From assembly GCA_025642065.1 (NCBI GenBank), contig JAODUP010000560.1, positions 67,501-131,500 on the forward strand: a stretch of 64,000 bases of DNA. Direction: 5' to 3'. The notes under the pieces are model-generated. The model was not told the origin of the DNA. It did not search any database and was given only the letters and a program-made list of their open reading frames with translations. This stretch comes from Paralvinella palmiformis. Taxonomy: Eukaryota > Annelida > Polychaeta > Terebellida > Alvinellidae. How positions within the stretch are numbered: position 1 is the stretch's first letter; the number at the start of each line of letters is the position of its first letter. Shown here piece by piece: positions 21,600 to 36,500 of the stretch. A program made the translations under genes and the position numbers.

Positions 21600-23688
21600 T
21601 TTTCTAACGAATATTGCACCACGGCGTATCTCAGCCGGAGCTGTCCACTAACTAGAATTTCCTGAAACGACATCGAGTTTGTATATTTTAAAACGAGGCG
21701 AAAAATGACTTATCAACTAAAATTGTTTAATGTAGTTGCAACGTTTCCAGGTGATGCACTGTTTATACAAAAACATGTGCTAATTCGGCTTTTGTGCTAA
21801 TTGCCCATCAGTTAATTAGCTGCACTAGTGAAATAGATGCTTTAAAGTGGACTCACTTAATCAGTGTGCACATTTTATTCAACGTAAATGTTTGTTTTTG
21901 TTAACAATTTCCTGTTGAATGTTAATTCCCTTAGTATATACATATGTGTGTGTGTGTGTGTGTATGATAGGAACTCTCCCACGATTAACTATATACCGAA
22001 AGAACACTCGTGTCTGAACACAGCAGCGCCAGGCCACGTACGGTATGTCATCGTGACAACTTCAGTCATTAATTCCATTGTAATATACAAACATGCCGAT
22101 GTTTTAGAATATAAAAACAAGTACAACAACAAAGAAACAAACAAGTAACGAACATTTTCACGCGAGCTTTATCCATTCATCCAATATGTCGGAGACGTCG
22201 ATAGCGAAAAAAAATAGTTTGCTGCCATTTATCCGAGCAAAATATCACAACAAATATAATGATCATGCCTATTTGTGTCTAGGCTAATCACGAAGACGGC
22301 GCTATCCGCGAAAAACGAGGTTGGCCAGCAATAATAACGTCACGTTACATCAGCCTCTGGCCAATAACAGGACATAGATACGACAGTGGTGACAGGTTTA
22401 ACTAACGGTCTGCAAGTTAAAGCGATCCTTTGATGACCTTCCTTCGAAATATAGAACAAGCTCATTAAAACTGTAGCCAAACACTAATTATGACCATTTT
22501 ATATCATTTAGGTCAATCGGAACTAATTTTATTAAACGCTAAAGACATCACGAATTACGTGGATATTTAAAATGCGCATGCGCGGAAATTCAGATAGCAC
22601 CAAACAACAATCCGGTGCCCTACAATACATCCTTATCAACATTCGGCTGTGTCCGTTTTCACTCGGCAAGTTCCATCGGACGGAGTCGTGTACAGATGCC
22701 ACCAACGCGTGTGTGTGTGTGTGTTCTGGTATAGTACTGCCGAGTCATGCGTGCGTGTTACGTCAACCACTTCATGCGTGCCAACACCGAGCACGCGTGT
22801 CATTTTCTATTCAGAAACACACGTAATTTATGAATAACTTGGGGTATATAATCGATAGAATGACCAGTAATGTCAAAAAAAGTTAATCGTCATTAGCACG
22901 ATGCGAAAAAAAGGAAAATCCGACACAAAATAACTCCTTTAAGACACCTGTCCTAAATGTACGAGACCAATACTTAGATTTCTATTTTAATGGATACATC
23001 TGCAACCATCCAAATGTTACATTTCCATCAAACTACTGCTAAACACCGTAACCGTATTTTGAAGACTTTTTTTTATAAACGTAACCATGCGCCCATTTAA
23101 ATCCAGATGAAATTACGGACAGCTGAACTTAGTTTTCTTATTAGCAGTTCTAGAATCGATACCAGTCAACAAAAGTAACGAAGATAAATTTCGGTTCCAC
23201 GCCCAGTGTTGCACGGAATAACGCGCCAACAACTGGCTGTAATTGGCAAGGTTCAAAAGTGAACCAAATAAAATGAAGATACAAAAATGGTTCACTACCC
23301 AATGAATTAAAATGATGTAGTTGTAACGTTATCAGTTAATACATAGCAGTCGATAACAGCATTCACACGTTACATCACCATAGCTAAACAGTGTGTATAA
23401 AAAACCTGATTGTTACACACAGTACTTAAATAATGGTATAAAGGGGGGTGTTTTGAGCAGTTCAAGACAACGCAGTTGTCCACCTGTGTTAAGTTACTCT
23501 GATCAAGTTCACACACACACACACACACACACACGCTGAGATTTCTAATCCAGGAATAATGGCAAGAATATTTTACCCAAACAGTCACCACATATCAAAT
23601 CAAACTCACAATGATTAACACACGCCTGCACACACACACACACACACACACATGCATGCTTTATGTTAATTAAACAATGACACGGTCA
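21600..23688. other. Intergenic DNA, CpG-richer patch at 22.2-22.8 kb
   Basis: No gene recognised. 22570-22590 contains TGCGCATGCGCGG (NRF1-type palindrome). Nearby are AACGTCACG and CCAAT motifs and a short (GT)n. This could be a promoter of an unseen transcript. Confidence 0.3.
23500..23655. repeat. Two (CA)n microsatellites
   Basis: CA runs at about 23512-23534 and 23631-23652, just beyond the ZXD stop codon. Confidence 0.9.
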
Positions 23689-23871
23689 TCATTCCAAGTC
23701 TTGAAGGTTGATGGTTGTTCCAGTAAACTCAAGCACCCCAGGTGGATCAACCAAGTCATCCTGTCCAGGATCTGTGAAGATGTTTGGAAAGTCGGCCAGA
23801 CCAGCTTGGTCTGAGCCATCCAGACAGACGATGTTACTGTCCCCATACACGTCTGGATTAGGAGGATCATC
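23689..23871 (-). CDS. ZXDC: ZXD exon 11 (stop codon)
   Basis: The exon follows a TTATCAATAG acceptor. It encodes an acidic tail (DDPPNPDVYGDSN, ADFPNIFTDPGQDDLVD) ending TGTTINLQDLE-TGA. No AATAAA is apparent close downstream, so the 3' UTR end is unknown. Confidence 0.85.
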   Translation of the reverse strand, partial: DDPPNPDVYGDSNIVCLDGSDQAGLADFPNIFTDPGQDDLVDPPGVLEFTGTTINLQDLE

Positions 23872-26800
23872 CTATTGATAAAAAACAAAACAATGGTCCC
23901 TATACTATCAACACAACACAGGAGTAAATACATACAATACATAACCAATACACAATATCATCAACTCGAAAGGGTTGAATTATAAAGTAGGCTGGTACCT
24001 AAATGCTCCTATTCAAATATTCCAACAGCTTTCTTAGTGCTATGCTACACATATATATAGCCAACCATAATGTAAATATAGGCATTCAGCAAGGGGTTTG
24101 TGTATTGAAATTTTGATATAAGCAGCCTTGTTAAACTGTGAGCAGAACAAGTATTCCTTGTGAGTAGAATACAACATTTACTAATTATAAAACACAACCA
24201 ATCACCAAGAACGCATTCACAAAAGAATACTCACAGTAATCAGTAATAGGCATATCAACAAAAAATAAAGCCTAGATGTATTATGTATTTCTAAACACAC
24301 AAATTCACACATTACAGTTTAAACAAGTGTCTGACTCCGACATGCATTATATTTAGTTGAATCTTGTCATCATTTGGTGGTAAATGATACGACAAATGGC
24401 AGCAATAACATGATTACATGTGAAAATATGGCTGTATACTGTACACTACTTGTAAAGAAATGAATACTTCAGCATTCTTGTTCTAGATAAGCATGTTTTC
24501 TATGAGGTTGTGACACATTGACCAAACATGAAATGCTACTGTTTCAAGTTTAGCCTGTGCTTTTGTACTAAATTTATCTATGAACTGCAACCAGTTGTAG
24601 CCATGATCAAAACATATTTGAAAGGGCACACAGTAAGTTTAAATGATTATACCTGTAATAACTGTGTCTGTACATAGATGGCGCCAGTCTCTGGATCACG
24701 GAAAGTTATCGCCTGTGATGTCATGACGTCATTTGGATTGACAAGATTATTCACAGTGGATGAGACCTGATCTTCTTGTATGCTTAACGTTGTCGAGTCA
24801 GGAAACTCAGTACGATTTATTTCCACCTTAACAGCACCTGAAAATCCTTTTAGAGAAAACACCCAAATACATATTAAACCTAGTGAGTGAATGGCATATT
24901 TAACCTCTGCGCTGAACAGGACTAGGGTAATCAATTATTGGATAACATAATGATTACGATTATAATTTCAATAAAACCAAATGTCATCCACTATGATGTG
25001 ATTACATTATAAAGTAAATTAGTAATCATGACCATAATCATAAATATAATGTACCTCGTCCAAATATGAATGTTATGTATAATTGTTATTCATTTATAAC
25101 ACTAATACATTATCTGAAGCGGGACAGTTTATTCTTTTCGACTTGTTAATAGCCATATAGTAAGTAAAGTAAGATTTTATTTCAGCCAAGTTCCATTTCA
25201 CTTTAAGATACACATTCACACAGTTAGAATGACTAGTAAATAATAATCAAAGGAAACATAATTTAAGTTACATACACACACACACACACGCTCCTCACAA
25301 CTGTAATTGGCAAATTGTAATGGCTGTACAATGGCAGAGTACCCTCCCAGTTTAGGAAAATAGGTGCTGATCCATGCTTAATATTACTTCTAAGGAGTAC
25401 AATTTATGGGATCCTCATCAGGTTTAAAAAACGTTAAGACGTTCAGACACAAAAATGTTCCAAAATATAAGTGAAGAGATCACAGAGATTATACAACACA
25501 AACTTCTGGAGATGAAGCATTGAACAATCAACAAATAAAATACCTAGAGACTGTGGAGAAGAATCGGTTATCTGTGCTCTTCGTATCTTTTTACTAACAG
25601 AATAATTTTCCGACACTAAGCCAGTCACAACTTGCTTCTCAATCTTCATAGCTGCAAATAAGAGAACGGCAATCAAAACTGAAACACATGGTAAACATAA
25701 GATGATGATGATTGGTGTTTTACGGCCACTTTTGTGCACATGGTAGGCTAAATGGGCCGAGCAACCTCCAAAGGTCATTAATGAGGTGAAATCAAAGATG
25801 AAACAACCTTCAGATACACCGATGGTGAGATTCGAACACAGGTGGTAGTGATATGTAGTCTAACACGCTACCGCTAGACGATGAAGGCTCCCATGGTAAA
25901 AATAAGAAACCATTACGTGACCACTAGATACTGTCAACCAAACAACGACATGAAGCACCTGACCCAATGCCACCTTGCTTTGGCCACTTACGTGCTATGT
26001 TTATCACAGATCTGAGCTGGTCTTTAATCAGGCTGACACCTGCTGCTCCCTGGTGGAGGATATCACCGGTCAGGGCTGTACCCGGCTGAGTGAGTTGGCC
26101 CACAGGTTGCTGAACACTGGTGGCAACTGGGTTGATGTTGAGTATGGTCGGCAAACCATCCTGATTTACTATAGGAAAGCAAAGCCAATTACTAAAACGA
26201 TGGTGTTAAATGAATGACTTTTATCGATGCAAAATAAATATCATTGCGGATAGTTTAGAATAAGGTTGTTAGTCACATGCAGACAAAAATGTTTTAGCTC
26301 AAATGCCAGATACCGGAAATTACCGCCTAACAAACTACTAATCCTATGATGTTGCTAAGCTGACTGATTCCCATCTTTTAGCAACTTGTATATAGCAACC
26401 AATATAGCCAGAAGCTCTTAAACAAACTCCTGTCTTCAGGCATGCAGATTTTGGTATAGCACACAGATAAAATGGCAGAATACCAACCTGACAGTATATC
26501 AGATGGATTTACTGACTGCGTGTGTACAGTCTGTAGTAACGTCTCCACGGAGTTAGTACCTGGAGTGACAGAGTCAGGAACCTGTTGTGTCGTCTCAACT
26601 TGGGAGTTGATTAATGATTCCAGATCATTAGCATTAATTAATGTGAACAGGTCTGAAATGAAGCAATGGAAACATTATTCAGTGTTGAAGGCATTCATTA
26701 TGTACATAAATGTGATAGTGATCAAATACAAACATCGACCAATTAGAAAGGTCCACATCCTGATCAGTTCCCAAAATGGCACTAAAGCCGAGATTCCATA

Positions 26801-29800
26801 TATGCAGTATATGCAAATCCATATGCACCATTGCGGTATACTTGCATTTTCGGAGACCCCCCACATTCTGACCTATTTTCCATGGGAAAGCCTGCCTGGG
26901 TAGTAAAATTCAGAATTCAACCATCCAATTCACACGAATCTACATGGAGCCATCTATTTTGTCGCATGCTCGTAAGTTTACACATTTTCCATTTTTGTCG
27001 CATCCGTATTCGCATACCGCATATATTGAATCTTGGCTTAACTCCTCAAAAACCAAAAAAGTAATCACCAATGGCATTTTGTATCTGTCTGCTATAATTA
27101 TTCTTTTGATTTTGTGATGTTTTGTGAGTCTGTTTGTTGTTCCGTTGTCCCTTAGATGTACCATCTTGTTTATCTCTGTTTGCATTCTGCGTGTGCCTCT
27201 TCAGATGAACATAGAGACTGGACTTGCACTTGAATCTTGCCATACAACCGGGTATGTTGCAGTGGAAGGGCTTCTCTCCGGTATGAGTGATGCGATGTGC
27301 TCGGAGATGTTCGGCACGCAGGAAAGCCTTACCACAGCCCTCGATATCACAGACCCAGCGCCGCTCACCAGTGTGCTTGCGTGCGTGACGTTTAAGCTTG
27401 CTGGCAGTAGCGAAGGCAGCACCACAGCCATGACCGGTACAGAGGAATGGCTTCTCTCCTGTGTGTGACCGTATATGCTGCTGTAGACGACACTGTTTGT
27501 CAAAAAGACGTTTACAGCCCTCCACAGGACAAGGAATTTTTTCCAGGTGTGAATGGACACGTACGTGAGACCCCATACAGTACCGAGAGAAGAACTTTCT
27601 GCCACAGCCCTCATGTGGACACCTGAAAGTAATATCATAAAACAATAGAAATTACGTAAACATGGCAAAAGTTTCTACAGAAAGCAAACTTATCTACAGA
27701 AAGCATGCAGAAGTTAAAAACAATGCCACATCTTTACATTCAAGGCAAATATCTTATACCTATTAGGGAAGAATATCTTATACCTATTAGGAAAGATCAA
27801 CACCTGTACATAATAACATGTAAGGATCTCCATATGCGAGACATTTCATAAACAACGATGTTTTCAGATGAAGGTGCTTTTCATACATAAGGCACTGAGG
27901 TGTCTGCATTTTCAGCAAAGATATAAAGATTTATTAGTACTAAAAACATGACAGTGGCTGTAGTGAAACCTGTATCAAGTCAGGGCATGAAATATACATG
28001 TATAATACTCCATACCAATTGTTGCTGCGTAAATTAGTTTTGTACACATATTTGTTTTTGCACAGCATATTGTTTTGCTGACAGCAGATTTGGGAATTAT
28101 GGAATCAACAACCTTTTCTGATTATATAATATCTAACACAGGTTTATAACACGAATGACAATAAGTAGAATACTATGGCAGATAACAAAAATAGCATATA
28201 TGTCTATAAAGATGTCAAGTGTTCACAATGATTTTCCACAGAAGTGTTTTTGCCATATCTAAGAAATTATTCTGTGAGAAACAATTTGAGGTATACTTCA
28301 ATGTCTTGGTAGCACAAGTAGATATTATTTGTATTATATATTGTTTTTGTATTTCAACCTGCTGCTGCTGAGCTGAGCCATTTTGTCATGTAGCACGTTG
28401 GTATCATATTGTTTTCACGCTTATATTTTCCTTTTCAGTATAATTGCATTAAACTCACACACAGACTATATCATGTAGATATAAATCATCACACAATTAT
28501 CTATCAATTCAATATATTATTATGTTACACCAGTAATTACCAGTCATGGAACCAGTGATCCTGAGGGGGGGTTCATAATTGATTTTAGTGAACAATAGAA
28601 TCCACGCCTGCATGATATCACAGAGCTGGAATAGTGAGTTGTGTCAGTTTATTGGAAAGTTTAAGAGCCTGTAGAACAAATAATACTAGATGTTGATTAG
28701 CTTTTGTGTGTGTTCTGTATTCAAATACAAGGAGTGTTTTTTTGTCATTGTCATCAAAATATATATTGTGATATGTAGAATCGGCAATTCCCCCTCCCAC
28801 CAATGAAGGTATTATTTTGACAAGTTCAGTTATTATGGTACTATTTTTACTAAATTAATCGATTACAGTGTGTTTTGCACAAGTGTGTCACTATTTCAAG
28901 TTTGCAGGATGTTTCTCATGTGTACTGTCCTCCTAATAATCACCTACATACATGTACATAGGTAGCATCATTTATGGTGTGTAGATGAAACTTGATAACT
29001 TTCCCACCAATTTATAAGGAGATTTTAAGCCTGCTGGTTCTATGCTAAGGAACCTGTTTGGTTCTCATGTCCCAAGTGATTTATTACTTTTAAAGGACGC
29101 CCAAAGCATGTAAATAAAAGAAATACTTGGTTCATTGGCAGCATCCAGGTGTTCAAAATCCTGAATGGGTTAGATCGTCTTGATCCCGAGATATTCTTTC
29201 ACGGAGCTGAAGGACAAGGTACCAGGGGCACTAGCACAAGTTGCTCGTGCGTCACAGTAAGCTTGAAGTTCAAAAGTATGTGTTCAGCCAAAGAATAGGC
29301 CAAGACTGGAATTCATTCTCTGAAGGAACTATTGTGGCCACTACCCTCAATATATTTAAAACTAGGCTTGATGAACAGTGGCACACAATGAGATATGTGG
29401 CGTAAAGCGTGGAATACGAGACAGGCTCAGCCTTATATTCCATATTTTGATATCCTGGTATCCATGCTGCTTTAACCACACCATCCACAGTGTTGAAAAA
29501 AATCACCAGTTAATATTTTATTTAGGGTAAATAAATGACAAAGCAATTACTGGAAATTCAATCAATTATGACCCATGCCACGTCCTCTGCAATCTCCCAC
29601 TCCCTCTGCAATTTCCTACTGCCACAGCACATTTCATACAGTCTTATTGCTATGTGTGACCTAGATAACTCATATTATTGCCCAAAGCACCGTCATTTCA
29701 ATAGTGAAACTGAAAGCAACTTAAAACATAGAACAATATTTGTAATAAAAGCATTCAATTATTAGGTCTTGAGTTGGCCCCAAGCCTCTGATATAGAAAT

Positions 29801-32800
29801 TTGTCACTTCATGTTTAGTTACAATAATAACTGTCTGAAACTGGACATTTTTCCCCTTGTGCACACACACTGCAGCTCTAACGTGGACACATTCACCAGA
29901 CAAGATTAGAGGCGTCAAGCAGTGCCATGCCGTGTGCAGTAGCCATACTGTTTCTGTTACGTTGTTCGGGGAGAATCCCCAGGCTGTCGCTTATTTGGCG
30001 CAGCCTCTATGTTGGGAGTGGTTGAGAAATCTCCTCCCCCACCACTCACAGGGGAGCAGTACGGAAAGATGGAGCCTGAGGGTGGTCACTGCCAGATGTT
30101 GTGAGCCGAGAAATGAATCTCTGGAAAAGTTTTGACCTCTTGCGGGGTTCGAACCTGTGACCGTTGACTGTATTGGCTGTTATGTAAGGTGAATTGAACA
30201 ATCAAATTGACCTAATTAAAGTTCATTCATAAATTGATTCCAGTGCATCATGCTAAGAATACCCTGTGAAGCAGCAGGGGTGATGGTCTGGGAAAGATTG
30301 CCATGTACATGGAAAATTAACAAATATCTCTGGCTTAGCAGACTATAGTCTGTCGTGTCACAGGGCTGCCACTGTCGGGTCATTGACCTGAGACCCTTCT
30401 GTTATCTGGAACACTGCTAACTATGTGACAAACTTAGAGAGATAACTAATACTTCTTCTAGGTATTCAGATTATATAGTGATTATAATATCCCTGTTTTA
30501 GGAAAACTCATAACAGTGGAATTTTCACAGTGAAAAATACCCAGAAAGTGATCACAGCATAACCATTTAAAGATTTTATCAACAATTTATAAGACTGTTA
30601 ATGATAGTGCATCTGTGTTTCCTGCTGCTAAAGTGATAGCCATGTTTGAAACTCTAATGCTATGTCTTAACTGAAGCCATACACTGATTGTGTGTTTAAT
30701 ATGACAGCTCCCAATTTGTGGAACGTGTTGCCAGACAAGATTAGAAATCTGTTCCAAATGCACGCCTATTGAAACTACCCAACAAGTTCTAGGCTTTCAA
30801 GCTTAGCTAGTAGGGTGTATAATAAATCAGTAATATTATTGTTATCATATATTCATCTGAGGGGTTCATCAACTTACGTGTAAGTAAGCTCCTTTTTGCC
30901 ATGACCTTGAGCTCTCATATGATAATCTAGCTGCCGTTGAGTAGAGAACTTCTCCTTACAAGTTGGACACTCCACGGTACAGAGACGGGAGTGAGACTTC
31001 TTGTGGGTGTTCAGGTTATAAACAGTACTGAACTTTTTACCACAACCCTCAACATCGCACTAGAAAGAACAAACAGGAATAATTCACAAGATTTTACAGG
31101 TCAAGTATTCACATCCATATAAGAGCATGGAGAAAACATACAGAGCAATAATCAAATTGCTTACCACGTAATCTTTCTTTCCAAGGTGACTTTCCTCATG
31201 TCGTTTCAATTTGCAGGCTGTTGTGAATGCCCATTTACATCCTGGTTGTGAACACTGGAACACACAAGAAGCATATCAGCTGTCTAAAAAATGTAATCAA
31301 ATCAATCAAAGTAAAAATAACAACTTCTGGATTGTGTCAACTCAAAACAAATTAATCTGGATTGATGATAATGGATAGGAACAGAAGGCAATTATACATT
31401 ACAATTACACTTCAGCTATTCAAAGCAGCATAATTTTAAGCAACTCATAAGCAACTTAATACATATACCTCCCGGTATATGGAAGAGAAAATAAAGTCAA
31501 TTTTTATATTCATGATACAGTTATAGTCAGCCTGTTTTTCATGAAACAAAAAATGCCCATTTCCCCCCATTCTCTTCATCCAAGTCAATTTTCCTATTAG
31601 TGTAGGAAAGTAAAAGCTGAGAGAGTGTGAAGTGAAACATGTTAAAACGGTGTTCTCAAACTGTCCATATAATATTTGTGTGGTGTAAAGGTGCTCAAAA
31701 AACCAAGGACACCATGACCCATTTCAAAGAACTTAAGGCCAGCCTTAATAAAATGTTTGTTGGGGGTAATATGGGGAAAAAAGTTCACCAGGCAAGAATT
31801 TTATATTTGTTCTGTATGAAATTGTCACCAGGGATTATTGGCATTTAAAAAAGATATGGCAGCAATTGTGTGAATTGCCCACTAGTACATATATTATGAT
31901 GAACATATTCGTTCATTTTAATACGATTTCAAGTTACAACACAGGCATCATGGGGCCTTTCTTTTGGCACCAGCCAGTGGACCCCACTTCAGGATCTGGT
32001 AGCACTTGACACGACACAGAGCACACACAGGTAAGACAGTTTTAAATGCCTTTTTGACATCAGGATCAATTCTTCCATCCTTGTTGGCACAATATGAACA
32101 AACACTGGTACATCCAAACTTGGAACTATAGTATGCCCATTCTACAGGGCTACATCACTCAGTCAGCAGGAGATTCCAAGCCTAGAGTATGCTGTCAAAG
32201 TGATAATTTCAAGGTAAATGTATCAGACCTAAATGCATTTTGGCCTGAAGAAGCAGACTATGATACACTCTCAGCAGATGCACGAAACCCAAGTGCGACC
32301 TAGTAACTCAGGAACTAACACTGATTGATTGGTTGATGTAGGACTAGTTGTAGTCAGTGGACAAGATATTTGGACTACATAAAAGTGTGGCTTCAATAGT
32401 TTCTCTGTGGTTAATGGGAAAGGTTGGTTCATTCGATGTGACTGGCCACTAGGTCCTTCAGCTTGACAAACATGTGAGCATTATTAATTGATTTACTGAC
32501 GTAAACTTTCATATGTTGTGGCTTCATAGAATGTATGAGTGGTGTTAAAAGCACATGGTCGATTAAAAAAAACAAATCGCCTGTAGGTCTTCATACTAAA
32601 TAAATATTTATATATACAACTTCCACTGGGGTGAAGGCAATCAGCTACAAGCACCCTTGGCTTGATATTGAAATTAATCGTGCCATCAACAAAAAGTGAA
32701 TGTTTACATGGCCATGAGCGTGTGAGCCAATAAAATAAACACATACATGATTAGAGATGAACGCATGCTTAGATAACTGTAACTTGTAAACAAAAGCATA

Positions 32801-33504
32801 CGATAGATTAAAAAAAGATCACAAATTATTGGTGACATTTGTTTTCACACCCGGTTGCATTTTATTATTTTTCTGTACAGAGAATACTCCACCCGGCATT
32901 TTTATCTATTTTTCTTGCCACTTTTCATTCTTTTACTGGAGCTATGTAAACCAATCACACCTTTCCCAAAAAAAATTTTACCAGGACTAACCCACTTTCT
33001 GAAGAATGAGAATTTGGAAGGCAAGAGTACCTGTGCCTAAAAATACTTTTCACAGGCAAGTTGGAACTCTAATTTTATTAAAGCCCCCCTGGTCTAGCAG
33101 TAGCATGTTGGACCACAGATCACTACCACCCATGTTCCGAATCTCAGCGTGGGCATATCTAATGGTTGTTTCGTCTTTGATTTTGCTTCATTACCTTTAG
33201 AGGCCGCTTGGCCCATTTAGCCTACTACCATGTGTGCAAAAGTGGCCGTAAAACATCAATCATCTATTATCCCCTTAATTCAATGTAGACACACACACAC
33301 ACACACACTAGCTCATACCTTGTATGGTTTTTCTCCTGTATGTTTCATGAAGTGTATTTTCAGTTTATAATGACGTGGGAAGGTCTGGGAGCAGACATTA
33401 CACACCCACTTCTTAGCACCATTAGAATCCACCTTACTGGCTGCAGTAGGCTATAGATGGAAAAATATAGAATACATATACTAGGACAATCAAAACAGGA
33501 TTAG

Positions 33505-33536
<32 letters not shown>

Positions 33537-36500
33537 GGCTGTTTATTTAGTTTTAGAGTAGGAGGAGACTGAACTAGAGTAGTAGGAGAACATATTTAGC
33601 GAGGCCTCAGGCCGATCTTAAACCAAGGAGGTGTAATTTTGCTGGACCCAGAGTAGCTGGCGCTGCAATGGAAGTAGGCGGGGAAATTCGCCGGGTGCCG
33701 GCTTATAATGAAATGCCTGTGTATATATATATATTATTAGGAACAGTGTCACAAAATGTGTTTCAGAAATACAAAGATTGGGGAAAAAACACACCATAAC
33801 AATGAGGATTACATTAAATAGGATGAGAACAGTAGCATTTTGTCAAAACATACGACTTTTCTCCTTCTTTATCCACAAACTACATCCACCATTTTTATAC
33901 TTCTAGGTTATTCACCCATCCTATCCATATGCTGAAACTGGCTGTCATAAATGTTGCTAACACTTGGCACGGTCGGCATTTGCAATAAAACAAACTGATC
34001 AGCAAAAAGTGGCTCTGCCAAAAAAGTGTGACCAAATGTTCATTTCATCTGATGCTGCTCAAGCCATGTGTTCAAAAACCTGGCTATGTTAAACAAAATC
34101 ATTGGCTACCAAAACTATAATAAACACTTGACGAAACATTATACAAATATCTGTAACAAAAAGGAGGAAACCATGTGACAGGAGAGGGCGGATCTCTCCA
34201 TCACAATAATGATTACATTTAATGGGATGAGAAAACAGAGTATTAAAACAAGGCCTACGCCTGTTTATATGGAACAGGTCAAGTTCATTTGTCAGACAAC
34301 TTAGATAAACAGTTCCAGAAAGGCAAATAACAGACCATCCAGTATGTATGGATTACAGAGCAAGACAGCCATCTAAACATCACTTTTCTGAACTTATTGT
34401 GTAATGCCAACGTTGTGAGGGCATTAGTTGCCGTGTGAAGCTAGTAGGAAAACAGCTGCCTCTGTCCAACTTGTTTACTAAAGAGCAGCCAGTATTTCTC
34501 TAGATACGAACCTTGGTAAGAGTTATGTTTAATGAGGTTTTTGTCTGTTGGTTTGCTGCGATGACCGGAGTAGATGACGGCTTCTGCATCTGGCATTTCT
34601 CCGCGGATGCAGACAGACTGGATGATGCCTCCCATGTAGAATCTGCCGCTGGCTTGGCAGCTGTCTCTACAGTGACGGCTGCAGCAGCAGCTGTTGTCTC
34701 ACAGCTGGATATCGTTGTCGTATCCGGTGGATGTTCTGTGGTCAGGATTTGCTGTATTGGTATCACCAGACAACCTGAAGAAAGTAGAATTGATTAAGAA
34801 AAGGCAAATTTGGTTTCACCCTATAGCAGGAAAATTAATTGGATCCAGCCTTATGTTTTGGCTAAAAAATGTATGCATCTATTATATGGATTAAAGTCAT
34901 GATGGGGGAAGAAGAGAGTCATTTACTTGATGTCAATAAGAATACAGGTTATAATGGCTAGCGAACCTTACATTCAGGTATCTAATTAACAGACATAAGG
35001 TCAATTCATTTTTGTCAATTCATCATCAAATTGATCAATTCCATTTTTTTACCTACTCCAATCACTGATTGAAGTGGGTACTCCAATCACTGATTGGAGT
35101 AGGTACTCCAAGTACCTACTCGGAATACCCACTCCGAGTAGTTTATATTCCAAGTAGGATTGTCATGCAAGAAATATTTATGAATTGAACAATTACATGG
35201 TAAATTAATTAGTGGACTTAAATTAGTTTTTAGGAAAATTCAATTCCAAATTTATTAATTCCAACAGATAATTTCCATGACACACGTGCAGTTTACATCT
35301 ATTGTGGTTTGCAGGTTAGTGAGGCTGTTTACAAAGTGAAGTAGTATGGAACAAGAAGCATAATTGTTTGTAATTTTATGTTTGGCCGATTAACAGAACT
35401 AGGTTAGTCTACGAGTTCTTATAGCAGTTTAACTTTTATGAAATATAACGTAGAATTATTTTTGCTAAAAGATAAGATTATTTGTATGGGGGATGTCACC
35501 TTTATTTTTGCAGAAAAAATTACATGTTTTTGAAAATAAACCATCAAGTTGGGAACTGTAATAGACAAGTTATCAATATATGCAACATACTGTGATCTCT
35601 GGATTGGTAAAAGGATGTTTTTTCTTCGGATGGTTCAGCATTCCCGGTGAAATGTGACCCACAAACAGACTTTCGCTAGATGGCGCAGTCATCATGGAAA
35701 TGATCTATTCCATTTCTTTTAAATAAACATTTCCAAAACTGACAATCAATTCCAAAATTTGCTCTATGTCTACCAATTAATATAAAGTGACATGGTGAAC
35801 AGAGTTAAAATCAGAAACTAATTTTTTCTTTTTCAAAACTGGACATCCCTGCTATGGAATTACTGTGTACCAGTAAAATTCCTCCAGAGTCTAGAGGAAT
35901 TTTACTGGCACAGGTTAACAAAAATATAGCAAACAAATTATTACTATTTTCCATATTAAATATATCTACCCACATACAGAACTCTGGAGTAGGTAAATAT
36001 ATAAGTCTCAATATATATATATATTGAAATTATATAGATATCATAGAAATAAATTTCTAGTTTATCTACCTCATAAATATCAAGAGGTAACTTTCTGGGG
36101 AAATGATAATGGCATTTGATACCACAACCTGGTGATATAAAAGACAACACACTACCAACTGTGCTATATAATATTATAACATCCTATCTGGTGTGCAAAG
36201 AATTACTCTCTGCATTACAGATTGATGTTAAACCACCGATTATTGAAATAACCACTTTTAAAGGGATAGTCCACCTTCATTTCAAATTTTCAAGACTAAT
36301 GCAGTTATACTCACAAATATCATAAATAATGTAAAAATGTGTAAACTATCACCCACATATTAAATAATCCAGTTCTACGTGCCGATTAATCAACTTTTAA
36401 TGGCCTGTGGGCATCGCCCTTTTGAAGCTAGACAGTGACCGGAAGCTCCAGAGCCATGACAGCATATCCGATTGACCTGAAGTCTGAAGAGCCCATTCAA

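Larger units (their letters stand above)
27623..30877 (-). other. ZXD intron 5
   Basis: 3.25 kb. It holds a 22-bp tandem duplication near 27757-27800 (TATCTTATACCTATTAGG twice), two LINE 3' fragments and a tRNA-like repeat listed separately. No host exon was found in it. Confidence 0.5.

Noticed and set aside
27201..27668. 155-codon minus-strand and 114-codon plus-strand ORFs over ZXD exon 6
   Set aside because: They are out-of-frame shadows of the five-finger exon, which has clear family similarity in the other frame.
36010..36110. Extra ZXD exon (minus strand, GCGIKCHYHFPRKLPLDIYE) between AG and GT sites
   Set aside because: The frame that reads this peptide does not fit the phases of exons 1 and 2, and the fitting frame has a stop. 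The GC-AG junction explains the phase without it.
36200..36255. Target-site duplication of the MITE
   Set aside because: At about 60 bases it is far too long for a DNA-transposon target-site duplication, so it is reported as an unexplained direct repeat.
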